Counted from the first letter of the stretch, positions 1 to 8,869 are shown. The stretch: 64,000 bases of DNA from Pseudomonas azadiae (GCF_019145355.1 NZ_JAHSTY010000001.1:310001-374000); one strand, 5' to 3'. The notes: generated by a model not told the origin, from the sequence alone. Numbers and translations: made by a program.

Positions 1-790
1 GGTCGACGCCGAAGTTGCCCAAGGCAGTGCCGAAGAACACCGGGGTCAACTGGCCGTCGAGGAACTCCTGCTGGTTGAATTCATGGCAGGCACCCTGCAC
101 CAGTTCCAACTGGTCGACGAAGCGGTCGTACTCGTCACCCAGGTGGGCGCGGGCTTCGTCGGAGTCGAGCTTTTCGATGATTTTCACATCGGTGCGCTCA
201 TGCCCGTGGCCGGCGGTGTAGACAATGATGTAGTCGTCGGCCAGGTGGTACACGCCTTTGAAGTCGCGGTAGCAACCGATCGGCCAGGTGATCGGCGCGG
301 CCTTGATCTTCAGGACGGCTTCGATTTCATCCAGCAGCTCGATCGGGTCGCGGATGTCGCGGTCGAGTTTGTTGATGAAGCTGACGATCGGCGTGTCACG
401 CAGCCGGCACACGTCCATCAATGCGATGGTGCGTGGCTCGACGCCTTTACCGCCGTCCAGAACCATCAGCGCCGAGTCCACCGCGGTGAGGGTGCGGTAG
501 GTGTCTTCGGAGAAGTCTTCGTGGCCTGGGGTGTCGAGCAGGTTGACCATGTGGTCGCGATACGGGAACTGCATGACCGACGTGGTAATGGAAATACCCC
601 GTTGTTTTTCCATTTCCATCCAGTCGGAGGTGGCATGGCGGTCGGATTTGCGCGATTTCACCGTGCCGGCCACTGCGATCGCCTTGCCCATCAGCAACAG
701 CTTTTCGGTGATGGTGGTTTTACCGGCATCGGGGTGGGAAATAATGGCGAAAGTGCGGCGTTTCGCGACTTCGGCGGCCTGGTGGGTCAT
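1..790 (-). CDS. prfC: Peptide chain release factor 3 (RF3), N-terminal part; 3' end outside window
   Basis: RF3 is a cytoplasmic translational GTPase that recycles RF1/RF2 from the ribosome after termination. The first 263 codons are visible, about half of a protein usually near 527 residues. The start codon is at 788-790 and the frame is open to the window edge. The G1 motif HPDAGKT is at residues 19-25, followed by the [12 protein letters not shown]3 region and the NKLD G4 motif, with the GISITTS switch segment between G1 and G3. These are the standard EF-G/RF3 GTPase signatures, and the spacing fits RF3. The gene is transcribed leftwards, away from the osmoprotectant operon. A possible -10 (TATACT on the minus strand, 829-834) lies upstream, without a good -35. 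Confidence 0.95.
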   Translation of the reverse strand, partial: MTHQAAEVAKRRTFAIISHPDAGKTTITEKLLLMGKAIAVAGTVKSRKSDRHATSDWMEMEKQRGISITTSVMQFPYRDHMVNLLDTPGHEDFSEDTYRTLTAVDSALMVLDGGKGVEPRTIALMDVCRLRDTPIVSFINKLDRDIRDPIELLDEIEAVLKIKAAPITWPIGCYRDFKGVYHLADDYIIVYTAGHGHERTDVKIIEKLDSDEARAHLGDEYDRFVDQLELVQGACHEFNQQEFLDGQLTPVFFGTALGNFGVD

Positions 791-901
791 GGGAAATCGC
801 CTGGCAGGTGAGTCAAAAAAGGGCGGCGAGTATAGCGCAAACCGGGCGCGCCGGACCACCGTTCACCCGGTTGGGGGTGGCTAAATGCGGCCAAGTGTGG
901 A

Positions 902-915
902 ACCTTTTAAAAGGT
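902..915. promoter_or_regulatory. 14-bp perfect palindrome in the prfC / osmoprotectant-operon divergent intergenic region
   Basis: The 332-bp space between prfC and the ABC transporter operon contains ACCTTTTAAAAGGT, a perfect inverted repeat of the kind bound by dimeric repressors. It lies about 210 bp upstream of the transporter start. I see no other strong structure in this interval and no clear sigma-70 promoter for the rightward operon. A regulatory role is inference only. Confidence 0.35.
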
Positions 916-1122
916 GGAGACGTCCATTCCCCTGCCAACGCACTCGTGCCAGGGGCTGAAAAATCAGCAAGTTAGCCTGACGGGGCAGCGCTTATGGCTC
1001 GAACTCATGCCGCTTTTGACGGCATTGGCGAGCTGCATTTCGCGACCACATTCCGCTGACAGCCAGCCATGGCATGCCACGCGGGAATGTGTTCGTCGAC
1101 AGAAGAAAAAAGGAGTCCGCCT

Positions 1123-1839
1123 GTGGCTATTCGCTATGGCAAAGGGCTTATGGGAGGCGCGGTTGTCGTCGCGCTCCTGGCCCTGCTGGTCCACTGGATC
1201 GGCATCAACACGATCGAACTGTACCGCGACGATTTAGTGTTCTACCTGCAAGCTCATCTGATCCTGGTTCTTGTCTCCATGCTGGCGGCCCTCGTTGTGG
1301 GCATCCCCGCCGGTATCCTGCTCAGCCGACCGAACATGGTCGGGCGCGCAGAACGCTTCATGCAGATCTTCAACATCGGCAACACGATTCCTCCCCTGGC
1401 CGTACTGGCCATCGCCCTCGGTGTCCTCGGCATCGGCAGCGGCCCGGCGATCTTCGCGCTGTTCCTCGCTTCCCTGCTGCCCATCGTGCGTAACACCTAC
1501 GAAGGCCTGAAAAACGTCCAGGGTTCCCTGAAAGAAGCCGCCACCGGCATCGGCATGACGCCGCGTCAGGTGCTGTTGCGCGTGGAATTGCCCAACGCCG
1601 TGCCGATCATCATCGGTGGTGTGCGCGTGGCCCTGGCGATCAACGTCGGTACCGCACCGCTGGCGTTCCTGATTGGCGCCAACAGCCTGGGCAGCCTGAT
1701 CTTCCCCGGCATCGCCCTGAACAATCAGCCGCAATTGCTGCTCGGCGCCGCGTGCACCGCACTGCTGGCATTGCTGCTGGACGGCCTGGTGACCCTGGCC
1801 AGCCGCCTCTGGCTGGAACGCGGGTTGCGTGCGTCTTGA
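1123..1839 (+). CDS. Glycine betaine/choline-type ABC transporter, permease 1
   Basis: Inner-membrane permease of an OpuB/OpuC (YehW/YehY)-type osmoprotectant importer. It has 238 residues with about five to six hydrophobic segments. The binding-protein-dependent transport signature is visible as EAATGIGMTPRQVLLRVELP, the EAA loop that contacts the ATPase. I chose the GTG at 1123 because AAAAAGGAG lies about 7 bp upstream; an ATG at 1069 in the same frame would add 18 residues not typical of a membrane protein. It is the first gene of a four-gene operon (permease, binding protein, permease, ATPase), with about 20 bp to the next gene. Substrate specificity cannot be read from sequence alone. 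Confidence 0.88.
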   Translation: MAIRYGKGLMGGAVVVALLALLVHWIGINTIELYRDDLVFYLQAHLILVLVSMLAALVVGIPAGILLSRPNMVGRAERFMQIFNIGNTIPPLAVLAIALGVLGIGSGPAIFALFLASLLPIVRNTYEGLKNVQGSLKEAATGIGMTPRQVLLRVELPNAVPIIIGGVRVALAINVGTAPLAFLIGANSLGSLIFPGIALNNQPQLLLGAACTALLALLLDGLVTLASRLWLERGLRAS

Positions 1840-1859
1840 GGCTTGGCAAAGGAATACGT

Positions 1860-2756
1860 ATGAAAAAGCTGACATTGATACTGAGCTGCGTCCTGCTGTT
1901 TGCAGGCATCGCGCAGGCCGCTGAAAAACCGGTGATCCGCATCGGCGCGCGGGTGTTCACCGAACAGACCCTGCTGGCCGAGATCACGTCCCAGTACCTG
2001 CGCACCAAGGGCTATGACGCCCAGATAACCGGCGGCCTGGGCAGCAACCTGGCGCGCAGCGCCCAGGAAAGCGGGCAATTGGACCTGCTGTGGGAATACA
2101 CCGGGGTTTCCCTGGTGGCCTACAACCATATCGACGAGAAACTCGACAGCGAACAGTCCTACGCACGGGTGAAAGAACTCGATGCGAAAAAAGGCCTGGT
2201 CTGGCTCTCGCCGTCGCGTTTCAGCAACACCTACGCCCTGGCCTTGCCCGACAACGTGGCCAAGGAATTTCCGCACATCAACAGCATCAGCGACCTGACC
2301 CAGGCCCTGGCGGAAAAAACCAAGGGCACGCGCCTGGTCGCCCTGGACACCGAGTTCGCCAACCGTTCCGACGGCATGGGCGGCATGGTCAAGCTGTACG
2401 ACATGAACCTGACCCGCAAAAACACCCGGCAGATGGACGCGGGGCTGGTCTACACCGCGCTGCGTAATGGCCAGGTGTTTGCCGGCCTGGTCTACACCAC
2501 CGACGGTCGCCTGAATGCCTTCAAACTCAAGCTGCTGGAAGACGACAAGCACTACTTCCCGGACTACACCGCCGCGCCGGTGATTCGCCAGGCGTATCTC
2601 GACCAGCATCCGCAACTGGCGGCTGAACTCAAGCCGCTGGCCGACCTGTTCGACGACAACACCATGCGCGAGCTGAATGCGCGGGTCGACGTCAACCATG
2701 AAAGCCCGTCCGCTGTTGCCGCCGATTTCCTGCGCCAGCATCCGATCAATCAATAA
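1860..2756 (+). CDS. Osmoprotectant ABC transporter substrate-binding protein (OpuAC/YehZ-like)
   Basis: Periplasmic binding protein for a quaternary-amine solute. It has 298 residues. A signal peptide covers about residues 1-20 (hydrophobic core LTLILSCVLLFAGIAQA, cleavage likely after AQA); there is no lipobox cysteine, so it is probably a free periplasmic protein. The mature N-terminus IRIGARVFTEQTLLAEI and the GGLGSNLARSAQESGQLDLLWEYTG stretch are typical of the OpuAC family, in which aromatic residues cage the ammonium group. The ATG at 1860 has AAAGGAA about 6 bp upstream. The gene sits between the two permeases. Betaine, choline, carnitine or a related compound are all possible substrates. 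Confidence 0.88.
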   Translation: MKKLTLILSCVLLFAGIAQAAEKPVIRIGARVFTEQTLLAEITSQYLRTKGYDAQITGGLGSNLARSAQESGQLDLLWEYTGVSLVAYNHIDEKLDSEQSYARVKELDAKKGLVWLSPSRFSNTYALALPDNVAKEFPHINSISDLTQALAEKTKGTRLVALDTEFANRSDGMGGMVKLYDMNLTRKNTRQMDAGLVYTALRNGQVFAGLVYTTDGRLNAFKLKLLEDDKHYFPDYTAAPVIRQAYLDQHPQLAAELKPLADLFDDNTMRELNARVDVNHESPSAVAADFLRQHPINQ

Positions 2757-2767
2757 GAGGAGAAGAC

Positions 2768-3421
2768 ATGGAATTTCTGAACGCCTTTTCCCATCTTGAT
2801 TGGGCCCAAGTCCTGCACCTGACCTGGCAGCACATTACGCTGGTCGGCATTGCAGTCATCTTGGCAATCGTCGTAGGCGTGCCCCTGGGCGTCTTGATGA
2901 CCCGCTTCCCGACCTTGGCCGGCCCGCTGCAAGCCAGCGCAACGGTGCTGCTGACCGTGCCGTCCATCGCCCTGTTCGGCCTGCTGTTGCCGTTCTACTC
3001 CAAATTCGGCCAGGGCCTGGGGCCGATGCCGGCGATCACCGCCGTGTTCCTCTACTCCCTGTTGCCGATCATGCGTAACACCTACCTGGCCCTCACCGGC
3101 GTGGAGCCGGGTATTCGCGAAGCCGCCAAAGGCATCGGCATGACCTTCGGCCAGCGCCTGCGCATGGTCGAGCTGCCGATTGCCGTGCCGGTAATCCTGG
3201 CCGGTGTGCGCACCGCCGTGGTGATGAACATTGGTGTGATGACCATCGCCGCCACCATCGGTGCCGGTGGCCTGGGTGTACTTATTCTGGCTTCCATCAG
3301 CCGCAGCGACATGTCGATGCTGATCGTTGGCGCCGTGCTGGTCAGTCTCCTGGCCATCTTCGCCGACCTGCTCTTGCAATGGCTGCAACGCTCGCTGACT
3401 CCAAAAGGATTGCTCAAATGA
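2768..3421 (+). CDS. Glycine betaine/choline-type ABC transporter, permease 2
   Basis: Second inner-membrane permease of the same importer, 217 residues, with about five hydrophobic segments and an EAA loop (REAAKGIGMTFGQRLRMVELP). It resembles the first permease over its whole length (both have LLPI..RNTY before the EAA loop), so the channel is probably a heterodimer. A strong ribosome binding site, AGAGGAG, precedes the ATG. The stop codon overlaps the ATPase start (ATGA at 3418-3421), indicating translational coupling. Confidence 0.88.
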   Translation: MEFLNAFSHLDWAQVLHLTWQHITLVGIAVILAIVVGVPLGVLMTRFPTLAGPLQASATVLLTVPSIALFGLLLPFYSKFGQGLGPMPAITAVFLYSLLPIMRNTYLALTGVEPGIREAAKGIGMTFGQRLRMVELPIAVPVILAGVRTAVVMNIGVMTIAATIGAGGLGVLILASISRSDMSMLIVGAVLVSLLAIFADLLLQWLQRSLTPKGLLK

Positions 3422-4575
3422 TCGAACTTCAAAACCTGACCAAGACGTTTCAAAGCAACGGCAAGACTGTGTCCGCCGTCAACGACGTAAGCCTGACCGT
3501 CAACGAAGGCGAAATTTGCGTATTCCTGGGGCCTTCGGGCTGCGGCAAAAGCACCACGCTGAAGATGATCAACCGCCTGATCAAGCCGACCTCGGGCAAG
3601 ATCCTGATCAACGGCGAAGACACCACCGACCTCGACGAAGTGACCCTGCGTCGCAACATCGGCTATGTGATCCAGCAGATCGGCCTGTTCCCCAACATGA
3701 CCATCGAGGAAAACATCGTGGTCGTGCCCAAGCTGCTGGGCTGGGACAAGCAGAAATGCCACGACCGCGCCCGCGAGTTGATGAGCATGATCAAGCTGGA
3801 ACCCAAACAGTACCTGCACCGCTATCCGCGCGAACTGTCCGGCGGCCAGCAACAGCGCATCGGCGTGATCCGTGCGCTGGCGGCGGATGCGCCGTTATTG
3901 CTGATGGACGAACCGTTCGGCGCGGTCGACCCGATCAACCGCGAGATGATCCAGAACGAGTTCTTCGAGATGCAACGCGCGCTGAACAAGACCGTGATCA
4001 TGGTCAGCCACGACATCGACGAAGCTATCAAGCTGGGTGACAAGATCGCGATCTTCCGCGCCGGCAAGCTGCTGCAGATCGATCATCCGGACACCCTGTT
4101 GGCGCATCCGGCCGATGAGTTCGTCAGCAACTTCGTGGGCCAGGACAGCACCCTAAAGCGCCTGCTGCTGGTGAAGGCCGAGGATGCGGCGGACAACGCG
4201 CCGTCGGTGAGCCCGGAAACCCCGGTGGCCGAAGCGCTGGAACTGATGGACGAACTGGACCGTCGCTACGTGGTGGTCACCTGTGCCGAAAATAAGGCAC
4301 TGGGTTATGTACGCCGGCGCGACCTGCACCGTCAGACCGGTACCTGCGGCCAGTACCTGCGCGAGTTCAACGCCACGGCGGCGTATGACGAGCATTTGCG
4401 CATCCTGCTGTCGCGCATGTATGAGTTCAACCGTTCGTGGTTGCCGGTGATGGATGCGGAGCGGGTGTTTTTGGGTGAAGTGACCCAGGAGTCGATTGCC
4501 GAGTACCTGAGTTCGGGTAAGTCGCGCGGCGGCAAGACCAGTATCGTTTCGCCGGCCGAAACCGCACAGGCCTGA
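3418..4575 (+). CDS. Glycine betaine/choline-type ABC transporter, ATP-binding subunit with CBS domains
   Basis: Cytoplasmic ATPase of the importer, 385 residues. Walker A is GPSGCGKST, the signature motif is LSGGQQQRIGV, and Walker B is LLLMDEPFGAVD, followed by the H-loop (VSHDIDEAIKLGD). The C-terminal 100 or so residues form a CBS-like region (EALELMDELDRRYVVVT ... RSWLPVMD). In OpuA/OpuC ATPases this region senses ionic strength or cyclic di-AMP, so gating by osmotic state is plausible by family analogy. The upstream ATG at 3379 is rejected because the 3418 start overlaps the preceding stop. The gene ends 23 bp before a REPIN. Confidence 0.9.
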   Translation: MIELQNLTKTFQSNGKTVSAVNDVSLTVNEGEICVFLGPSGCGKSTTLKMINRLIKPTSGKILINGEDTTDLDEVTLRRNIGYVIQQIGLFPNMTIEENIVVVPKLLGWDKQKCHDRARELMSMIKLEPKQYLHRYPRELSGGQQQRIGVIRALAADAPLLLMDEPFGAVDPINREMIQNEFFEMQRALNKTVIMVSHDIDEAIKLGDKIAIFRAGKLLQIDHPDTLLAHPADEFVSNFVGQDSTLKRLLLVKAEDAADNAPSVSPETPVAEALELMDELDRRYVVVTCAENKALGYVRRRDLHRQTGTCGQYLREFNATAAYDEHLRILLSRMYEFNRSWLPVMDAERVFLGEVTQESIAEYLSSGKSRGGKTSIVSPAETAQA

Positions 4576-4598
4576 TCTGACACAACTCGGTTGAAACT

Positions 4599-4685
4599 GT
4601 GGGAGCGGGCTTGCTCGCGAAAGCGGTGCATCAGTCAATATTTCGCTGACTGGTACACCGCTTTCGCGAGCAAGCCCGCTCCCAC
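4599..4685. repeat. REP doublet (REPIN), GTGGGAGCGGGCTTGCTCGCG type
   Basis: An 87-bp inverted repeat with arms of about 30 bp: GTGGGAGCGGGCTTGCTCGC on the left and its reverse complement ending CCCAC on the right, separated by a short loop. It matches the P. fluorescens REPIN architecture. It lies just after the transporter ATPase stop and may act as a 3' mRNA stabiliser or terminator. Confidence 0.9.
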
Positions 4686-4821
4686 ATTTGGACCTGCGGT
4701 GTATCCAGAAATACCTTCAATTCCCCACCTGCGGGGAACATCATTCCGTCACACCGGTCGGTTACATAAGTAGCTGCACGCGGTCGCGCGACGAACGCGT
4801 GCAAAAACGCGACATTTTTTG

Positions 4822-4850
4822 TTGATCCCACGCCCATCAAGCCCTAAAGT
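4822..4850 (+). promoter_or_regulatory. Candidate sigma-70 promoter of the ornithine decarboxylase leader
   Basis: TTGATC (4822-4827), a 17-bp spacer, then TAAAGT (4845-4850). This is a reasonable sigma-70 promoter that would start transcription near 4857, about 195 nt ahead of the decarboxylase start codon. It implies a long structured leader. Assigned by eye; not tested. Confidence 0.45.
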
Positions 4851-4865
4851 TCGCGCCGAACGTCC

Positions 4866-5024
4866 ATGCTGGAAACGATCCATCCGGCTCAAGTACTGAC
4901 GACGAGACAGCAAGGCCAAGGGAAGCATCCATTCCCATGGCCTTTTTGCTTTCGGCGACATGCCTTGGGAAGTAGGCGAACCAAAGTGGGGATACGGAGG
5001 ACGTTCATTTGCACCCATTGCTAA
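4866..5024 (+). CDS. Candidate 52-codon leader peptide (Arg-rich uORF) upstream of ornithine decarboxylase
   Basis: A short ORF opens about 9 nt after the predicted transcription start and ends 28 nt before the decarboxylase ATG. Its C-terminal half has three Arg-Arg pairs at exactly seven-residue spacing (residues 30-31, 37-38, 44-45: FRRHALG, SRRTKVG, IRRTFIC) and then ends CTHC. A terminator-like hairpin lies inside the ORF at 4912-4947. There is no clear Shine-Dalgarno sequence before the ATG, which weakens the case. By analogy with SpeFL, the ornithine-sensing leader peptide of enterobacterial speF, it could be a regulatory peptide. It could equally be a chance ORF over a structured RNA leader. 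I know of no described homologue. Confidence 0.4.
   Translation: MLETIHPAQVLTTRQQGQGKHPFPWPFCFRRHALGSRRTKVGIRRTFICTHC
4912..4947 (+). terminator. Intrinsic-terminator-like hairpin in the ornithine decarboxylase leader (possible attenuator)
   Basis: AAGGCCA (4912-4918) pairs with TGGCCTT (4938-4944) and GGGAA (4920-4924) with TTCCC (4932-4936), with one A-A mismatch and a 7-nt loop, followed by TTTTT (4943-4947). It lies 55-90 nt after the predicted start and about 105 nt before the decarboxylase. It could be a transcription attenuator, or the 3' end of a small RNA. Confidence 0.6.
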
Positions 5025-5052
5025 TTTCAGTTTGCCCCTAGGAGTCTCCAGC

Positions 5053-6216
5053 ATGTCGATCAACGTCGAAGATTATTTCGCGCGCGCCACCTTTGACAAA
5101 ATGAAGGCGTTCGCCGACAAGCAAGAAACCCCGTTCGTGGTGATCGACACCGCGATGATCAGCCAGGCCTACGATGACCTGCGCGCCGGTTTCGAATTCG
5201 CCAAAGTCTATTACGCGGTCAAGGCCAACCCTGCCGTCGAGATCATCGACCTGTTGAAAGACAAGGGTTCGAGCTTCGACATCGCCTCGATCTACGAGCT
5301 GGACAAGGTCATGGACCGCGGCGTCAGCGCCGACCGTATCAGCTACGGCAACACCATCAAGAAATCCAAGGACATCCGCTACTTCTACGAGAAAGGCGTG
5401 CGCCTGTTCTCCACCGACTCCGAAGCCGACCTGCGCAACATCGCCAAGGCCGCGCCGGGTTCGAAAGTGTACGTGCGCATCCTCACCGAAGGCTCGACCA
5501 CGGCTGACTGGCCGCTGTCGCGCAAGTTCGGCTGCCAGACCGACATGGCCATGGACCTGCTGATCCTGGCCCGTGACCTGGGCCTGGTGCCGTACGGCAT
5601 CTCGTTCCACGTCGGTTCGCAACAGCGCGACATCAGCGTGTGGGACGCGGCGATCGCCAAGGTCAAAGTGATCTTCGAACGCCTGAAGGAGGAGGACAAC
5701 ATCCACCTCAAGCTGATCAACATGGGCGGCGGCTTCCCGGCCAACTACATCACCCGCACCAACAGCCTGGAAACCTACGCCCAAGAGATCATCCGTTTCC
5801 TCAAGGAAGACTTCGGCGATGACCTGCCGGAAATCATCCTGGAGCCGGGCCGTTCGTTGATCGCCAACGCCGGCATCCTGGTCAGCGAAGTGGTGTTGGT
5901 GGCGCGCAAATCGCGTACCGCCGTCGAGCGCTGGGTATACACGGACGTGGGCAAGTTCTCCGGCCTGATCGAAACCATGGACGAAGCCATCAAGTTCCCG
6001 ATCTGGACCGAGAAGAAGGGCGAGATGGAAGAAGTGGTCATCGCCGGCCCCACCTGTGACAGCGCCGACATCATGTATGAAAACTACAAGTACGGCCTGC
6101 CGCTGAACCTGGCGATCGGTGACCGCTTGTACTGGCTGTCGACCGGCGCGTACACCACCAGCTACAGCGCGGTTGAGTTCAATGGCTTTCCGCCATTGAA
6201 ATCGTTTTACGTATAA
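5053..6216 (+). CDS. speC: Ornithine decarboxylase (alanine-racemase-fold, PLP-dependent)
   Basis: Converts ornithine to putrescine at the entry to polyamine synthesis (some members also use lysine). It has 387 residues, the usual length of the Pseudomonas fold-III enzyme, which is related to eukaryotic ODC rather than to the large E. coli SpeC. The PLP lysine lies in YYAVKANP (residues about 54-61). The glycine-rich phosphate-binding loop is INMGGGFP, EPGRS follows, and the catalytic Cys region is GPTCDSAD near residue 335. The ATG at 5053 is preceded by AGGAG with 8-bp spacing. An ATG at 4960 in frame would add 31 residues and is unlikely. It stands alone, with a long leader upstream and a terminator downstream. 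Confidence 0.92.
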   Translation: MSINVEDYFARATFDKMKAFADKQETPFVVIDTAMISQAYDDLRAGFEFAKVYYAVKANPAVEIIDLLKDKGSSFDIASIYELDKVMDRGVSADRISYGNTIKKSKDIRYFYEKGVRLFSTDSEADLRNIAKAAPGSKVYVRILTEGSTTADWPLSRKFGCQTDMAMDLLILARDLGLVPYGISFHVGSQQRDISVWDAAIAKVKVIFERLKEEDNIHLKLINMGGGFPANYITRTNSLETYAQEIIRFLKEDFGDDLPEIILEPGRSLIANAGILVSEVVLVARKSRTAVERWVYTDVGKFSGLIETMDEAIKFPIWTEKKGEMEEVVIAGPTCDSADIMYENYKYGLPLNLAIGDRLYWLSTGAYTTSYSAVEFNGFPPLKSFYV

Positions 6217-6230
6217 ACGCAGCGGCAAGC

Positions 6231-6260
6231 AAAAGCCCACGACCTGTCGTGGGCTTTTTT
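6231..6260 (+). terminator. Rho-independent terminator after the ornithine decarboxylase gene
   Basis: A perfect hairpin AGCCCACGAC / GTCGTGGGCT with a 2-nt loop (AAAA before it), followed by TTTTTT. It starts 14 bp after the decarboxylase stop codon. Confidence 0.92.
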
Positions 6261-6343
6261 GTGCTTAAAAGGAATGTTTCTCGACAAGGCACGGCATAAT
6301 GCGCGCCCTGTCCTACATATTCAGATAGACGAGGCCGTCAGAC

Positions 6344-8869
6344 GTGTTGAAGAAAACCCTGTTCCAGTTGCACTGGTTCTTCGGCATTACCGCCGGGCTG
6401 GTGCTGGCCTTGATGGGGATCACCGGGGCTGCGGTCTCGTTTCAGGATGAAATACTGCGGGCGCTGAACCCGAGCGTGCTGACCGTGGAGAAACGCGAAG
6501 CCGGGGTACTGCCGCCCGCCGAACTGGTGCGCAAGCTGGAGGCCAGCGCAGGCCAGACCGTCTCACGGCTCTGGGTGGAAAGCGAAAGCGGCAACGCCGC
6601 GCGGGTGCTCTTCACCTCACCGGCGGGTGAGCCGCGCGCCCAGTTGCGCTACTTCGACCCCTACACCGGCAACTTCGTGGGCGATGTCGTCGGCCAGGAC
6701 CTGTTCGAGTTTATTCTGCAGTTTCACCGTTTTCTGGTCATGGGCGAAACCGGCCGGCAGATCACCGGCGCCTGCACGCTGATCCTGGTGTTTTTCTGTC
6801 TGTCCGGCTTGTACCTGCGCTGGCCACGCCAAGTGGCGAGTTGGCGAGCCTGGTTGGCCGTGGACTGGCGTAAGAAGGGCCGCAGCTTCAACTGGGACCT
6901 GCACTCGGTGTTCGGCACCTGGTGCCTGCTGGCCTACCTGCTGTCGGCACTGACCGGCCTGACCTGGTCCTACGATTGGTACAGCCAGGGCCTGATCCGA
7001 TTGCTCTCCGACGCGCCACAGAACGAACGGGTGCGCAAGCGCGGCCCGACGCCAGAGGGCGCGGCGCAAGTGGCCAACTACGACGCGATCTGGAGCAGCA
7101 TCTACAGCAACGCCGGCCCAGGCTTGAGCGCCTATAACATCCGCATGCCAGCCGTCGCCGGGCAACCGGCCACGGTTTACTACCTGCTGAAAGATTCGCC
7201 CCATGATCGCGCCGTGAACCAGATCAACCTGGATCCGGCCACCGGCGAGGTCACTGCCCACGACAGGTATGCCGGCAAGTCACTCGGTTCTCGGCTGCTG
7301 ACCAGCGTGTACGCGCTGCACACTGGCAGTTACTTTGGCCTCGCGGGGCGGATCATCCTCACGCTCAGCTCGGTGCTGATGCCCTTGTTCTTCATCACCG
7401 GCTGGCTGCTGTACCTGGACCGTCGGCGCAAAAAACGCCAGGTGCGTGATGCGCGTAAAGGCCTAGCGCCCCATACCAGCGACGCCCCGGCCTGGCTGAT
7501 CGGCTTTGCCAGCCAAAGCGGTTTCGCCGAACAACTGGCCTGGCAGACCGCCGGCCAATTGCAGGCGGCCGGTTTGCCGGTGAAGGTGCAGCCTTTGGGC
7601 AGCGTCAGCCAGGACGACCTGCGCCAGTCGGAAAATGCGCTGTTTGTGGTCAGTACCTTCGGCGACGGCGAAGCCCCGGACAACGCCCGTGGTTTCGAGC
7701 GCAGCGTGCTCGGGCAGGACCTGTCGCTCAAGGGCCTGAACTACTCGGTGCTGGCCCTGGGCGATCGCCAATACGAACACTTCTGTGGCTTTGCCCGGCG
7801 CCTGCATTTCTGGTTGACCAACCAAGGGGGCAACCCGTTGTTCGCCCCTGTCGAAGTCGACAGCGGCGACACCACGGCGCTGCTGCACTGGCAACAGCAG
7901 CTCGGGCAACTGACCGGCCACGCGCCCGCAACGGCCTGGCCGCTTGCACAGTATGAAAACTGGACACTGAGCCAACGCCGCCTGCTCAACCCCGGTAGCA
8001 GCGGCTCGCAGGTCTATCTGCTCGGCCTCAGCTCGCCATCGCCACACCGTTGGCAAGCCGGCGACCTGGTGGAAGTGCTGCCACGCAATTGCTCCCGGGC
8101 CATCGAGCACTTCCTCGAAGGCCTGGGCCTGGCCGGCAGCGACGGCGTACTGATCGACGACATGCCACAGACGCTCAACCAGGCCCTGGCCACGCGCCAA
8201 CTGCCGGACAACCGCGCCCATCTGGTGGGCCTGCACGCCCAGGCTCTGGTCAATGCACTGGTGCCTCTGGGCATGCGCGAATACTCCATCGCCTCGATTG
8301 CAAGCGAAGGTGTGCTGGAACTGATCGTGCGCCAGGAACGCCACCCCGACGGCAACCTGGGTCTGGCCAGCGGCTGGCTCACCGAGCACGCCGCCCTGGG
8401 TTCGAGCATCAGCCTGCGCCTGCGCCGCAACAGTGGCTTCCACCTGCCGGACGCACCGGTGCCGCTGGTCCTGGTGGGCAACGGCACCGGCCTGGCCGGC
8501 CTGCGCAGTTTGCTCAAGGCACGCATTGCCGACGGCCAGCAGCGCAACTGGCTGCTGTTTGGCGAACGCAATATCGCCCATGACTTCCTGTGCCAGGACG
8601 AGCTGCAAGGCTGGCTGGCCAGCGGTGACCTGGCGTTGCTGGACCTGGCGTTTTCCCGCGATCAGGCGGAGAAAATCTACGTGCAGGACCGCCTGCGCGA
8701 ATCCGCCGAGGTGTTGCGCAAGTGGCTCAACGAAGGCGCGGCGATTTACGTGTGCGGGAGTTTGCAGGGGATGGCGGCCGGGGTGGATCAGGCGCTGGTG
8801 GATATAGTGGGGAGCGAGGCCGTGGAGCGGTTGATCGAACAGGGGCGCTATCGTCGGGATGTGTACTGA
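6344..8869 (+). CDS. PepSY-TM / flavodoxin / ferredoxin-reductase fusion oxidoreductase
   Basis: An 841-residue membrane flavoprotein. Residues about 1-365 form a PepSY-associated transmembrane module (helices near 10-35, 140-160, 190-215 and 335-355, with conserved membrane histidines as in [10 protein letters not shown] and [10 protein letters not shown]). Residues about 380-520 are flavodoxin-like ([32 protein letters not shown]). The rest is a CysJ/NADPH-P450-reductase-like FAD/NAD(P)H domain ([32 protein letters not shown]). It probably moves electrons from NADPH across the inner membrane, perhaps for ferric-siderophore reduction; this role is inferred from related genes beside iron receptors in other pseudomonads. 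The start is GTG. No iron-uptake gene lies immediately next to it. Confidence 0.85.
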   Translation: MLKKTLFQLHWFFGITAGLVLALMGITGAAVSFQDEILRALNPSVLTVEKREAGVLPPAELVRKLEASAGQTVSRLWVESESGNAARVLFTSPAGEPRAQLRYFDPYTGNFVGDVVGQDLFEFILQFHRFLVMGETGRQITGACTLILVFFCLSGLYLRWPRQVASWRAWLAVDWRKKGRSFNWDLHSVFGTWCLLAYLLSALTGLTWSYDWYSQGLIRLLSDAPQNERVRKRGPTPEGAAQVANYDAIWSSIYSNAGPGLSAYNIRMPAVAGQPATVYYLLKDSPHDRAVNQINLDPATGEVTAHDRYAGKSLGSRLLTSVYALHTGSYFGLAGRIILTLSSVLMPLFFITGWLLYLDRRRKKRQVRDARKGLAPHTSDAPAWLIGFASQSGFAEQLAWQTAGQLQAAGLPVKVQPLGSVSQDDLRQSENALFVVSTFGDGEAPDNARGFERSVLGQDLSLKGLNYSVLALGDRQYEHFCGFARRLHFWLTNQGGNPLFAPVEVDSGDTTALLHWQQQLGQLTGHAPATAWPLAQYENWTLSQRRLLNPGSSGSQVYLLGLSSPSPHRWQAGDLVEVLPRNCSRAIEHFLEGLGLAGSDGVLIDDMPQTLNQALATRQLPDNRAHLVGLHAQALVNALVPLGMREYSIASIASEGVLELIVRQERHPDGNLGLASGWLTEHAALGSSISLRLRRNSGFHLPDAPVPLVLVGNGTGLAGLRSLLKARIADGQQRNWLLFGERNIAHDFLCQDELQGWLASGDLALLDLAFSRDQAEKIYVQDRLRESAEVLRKWLNEGAAIYVCGSLQGMAAGVDQALVDIVGSEAVERLIEQGRYRRDVY

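Noticed and set aside
4960-5052. N-terminal extension of the decarboxylase from an ATG at 4960
   Set aside because: The family length (387) and AGGAG spacing fix the start at 5053; the upstream stretch overlaps the leader structure.
5038-6240. 400-codon minus-strand ORF opposite ornithine decarboxylase
   Set aside because: Antisense shadow of a clear fold-III decarboxylase; composition rich in Val, Asp, His and Gly, with no motifs.
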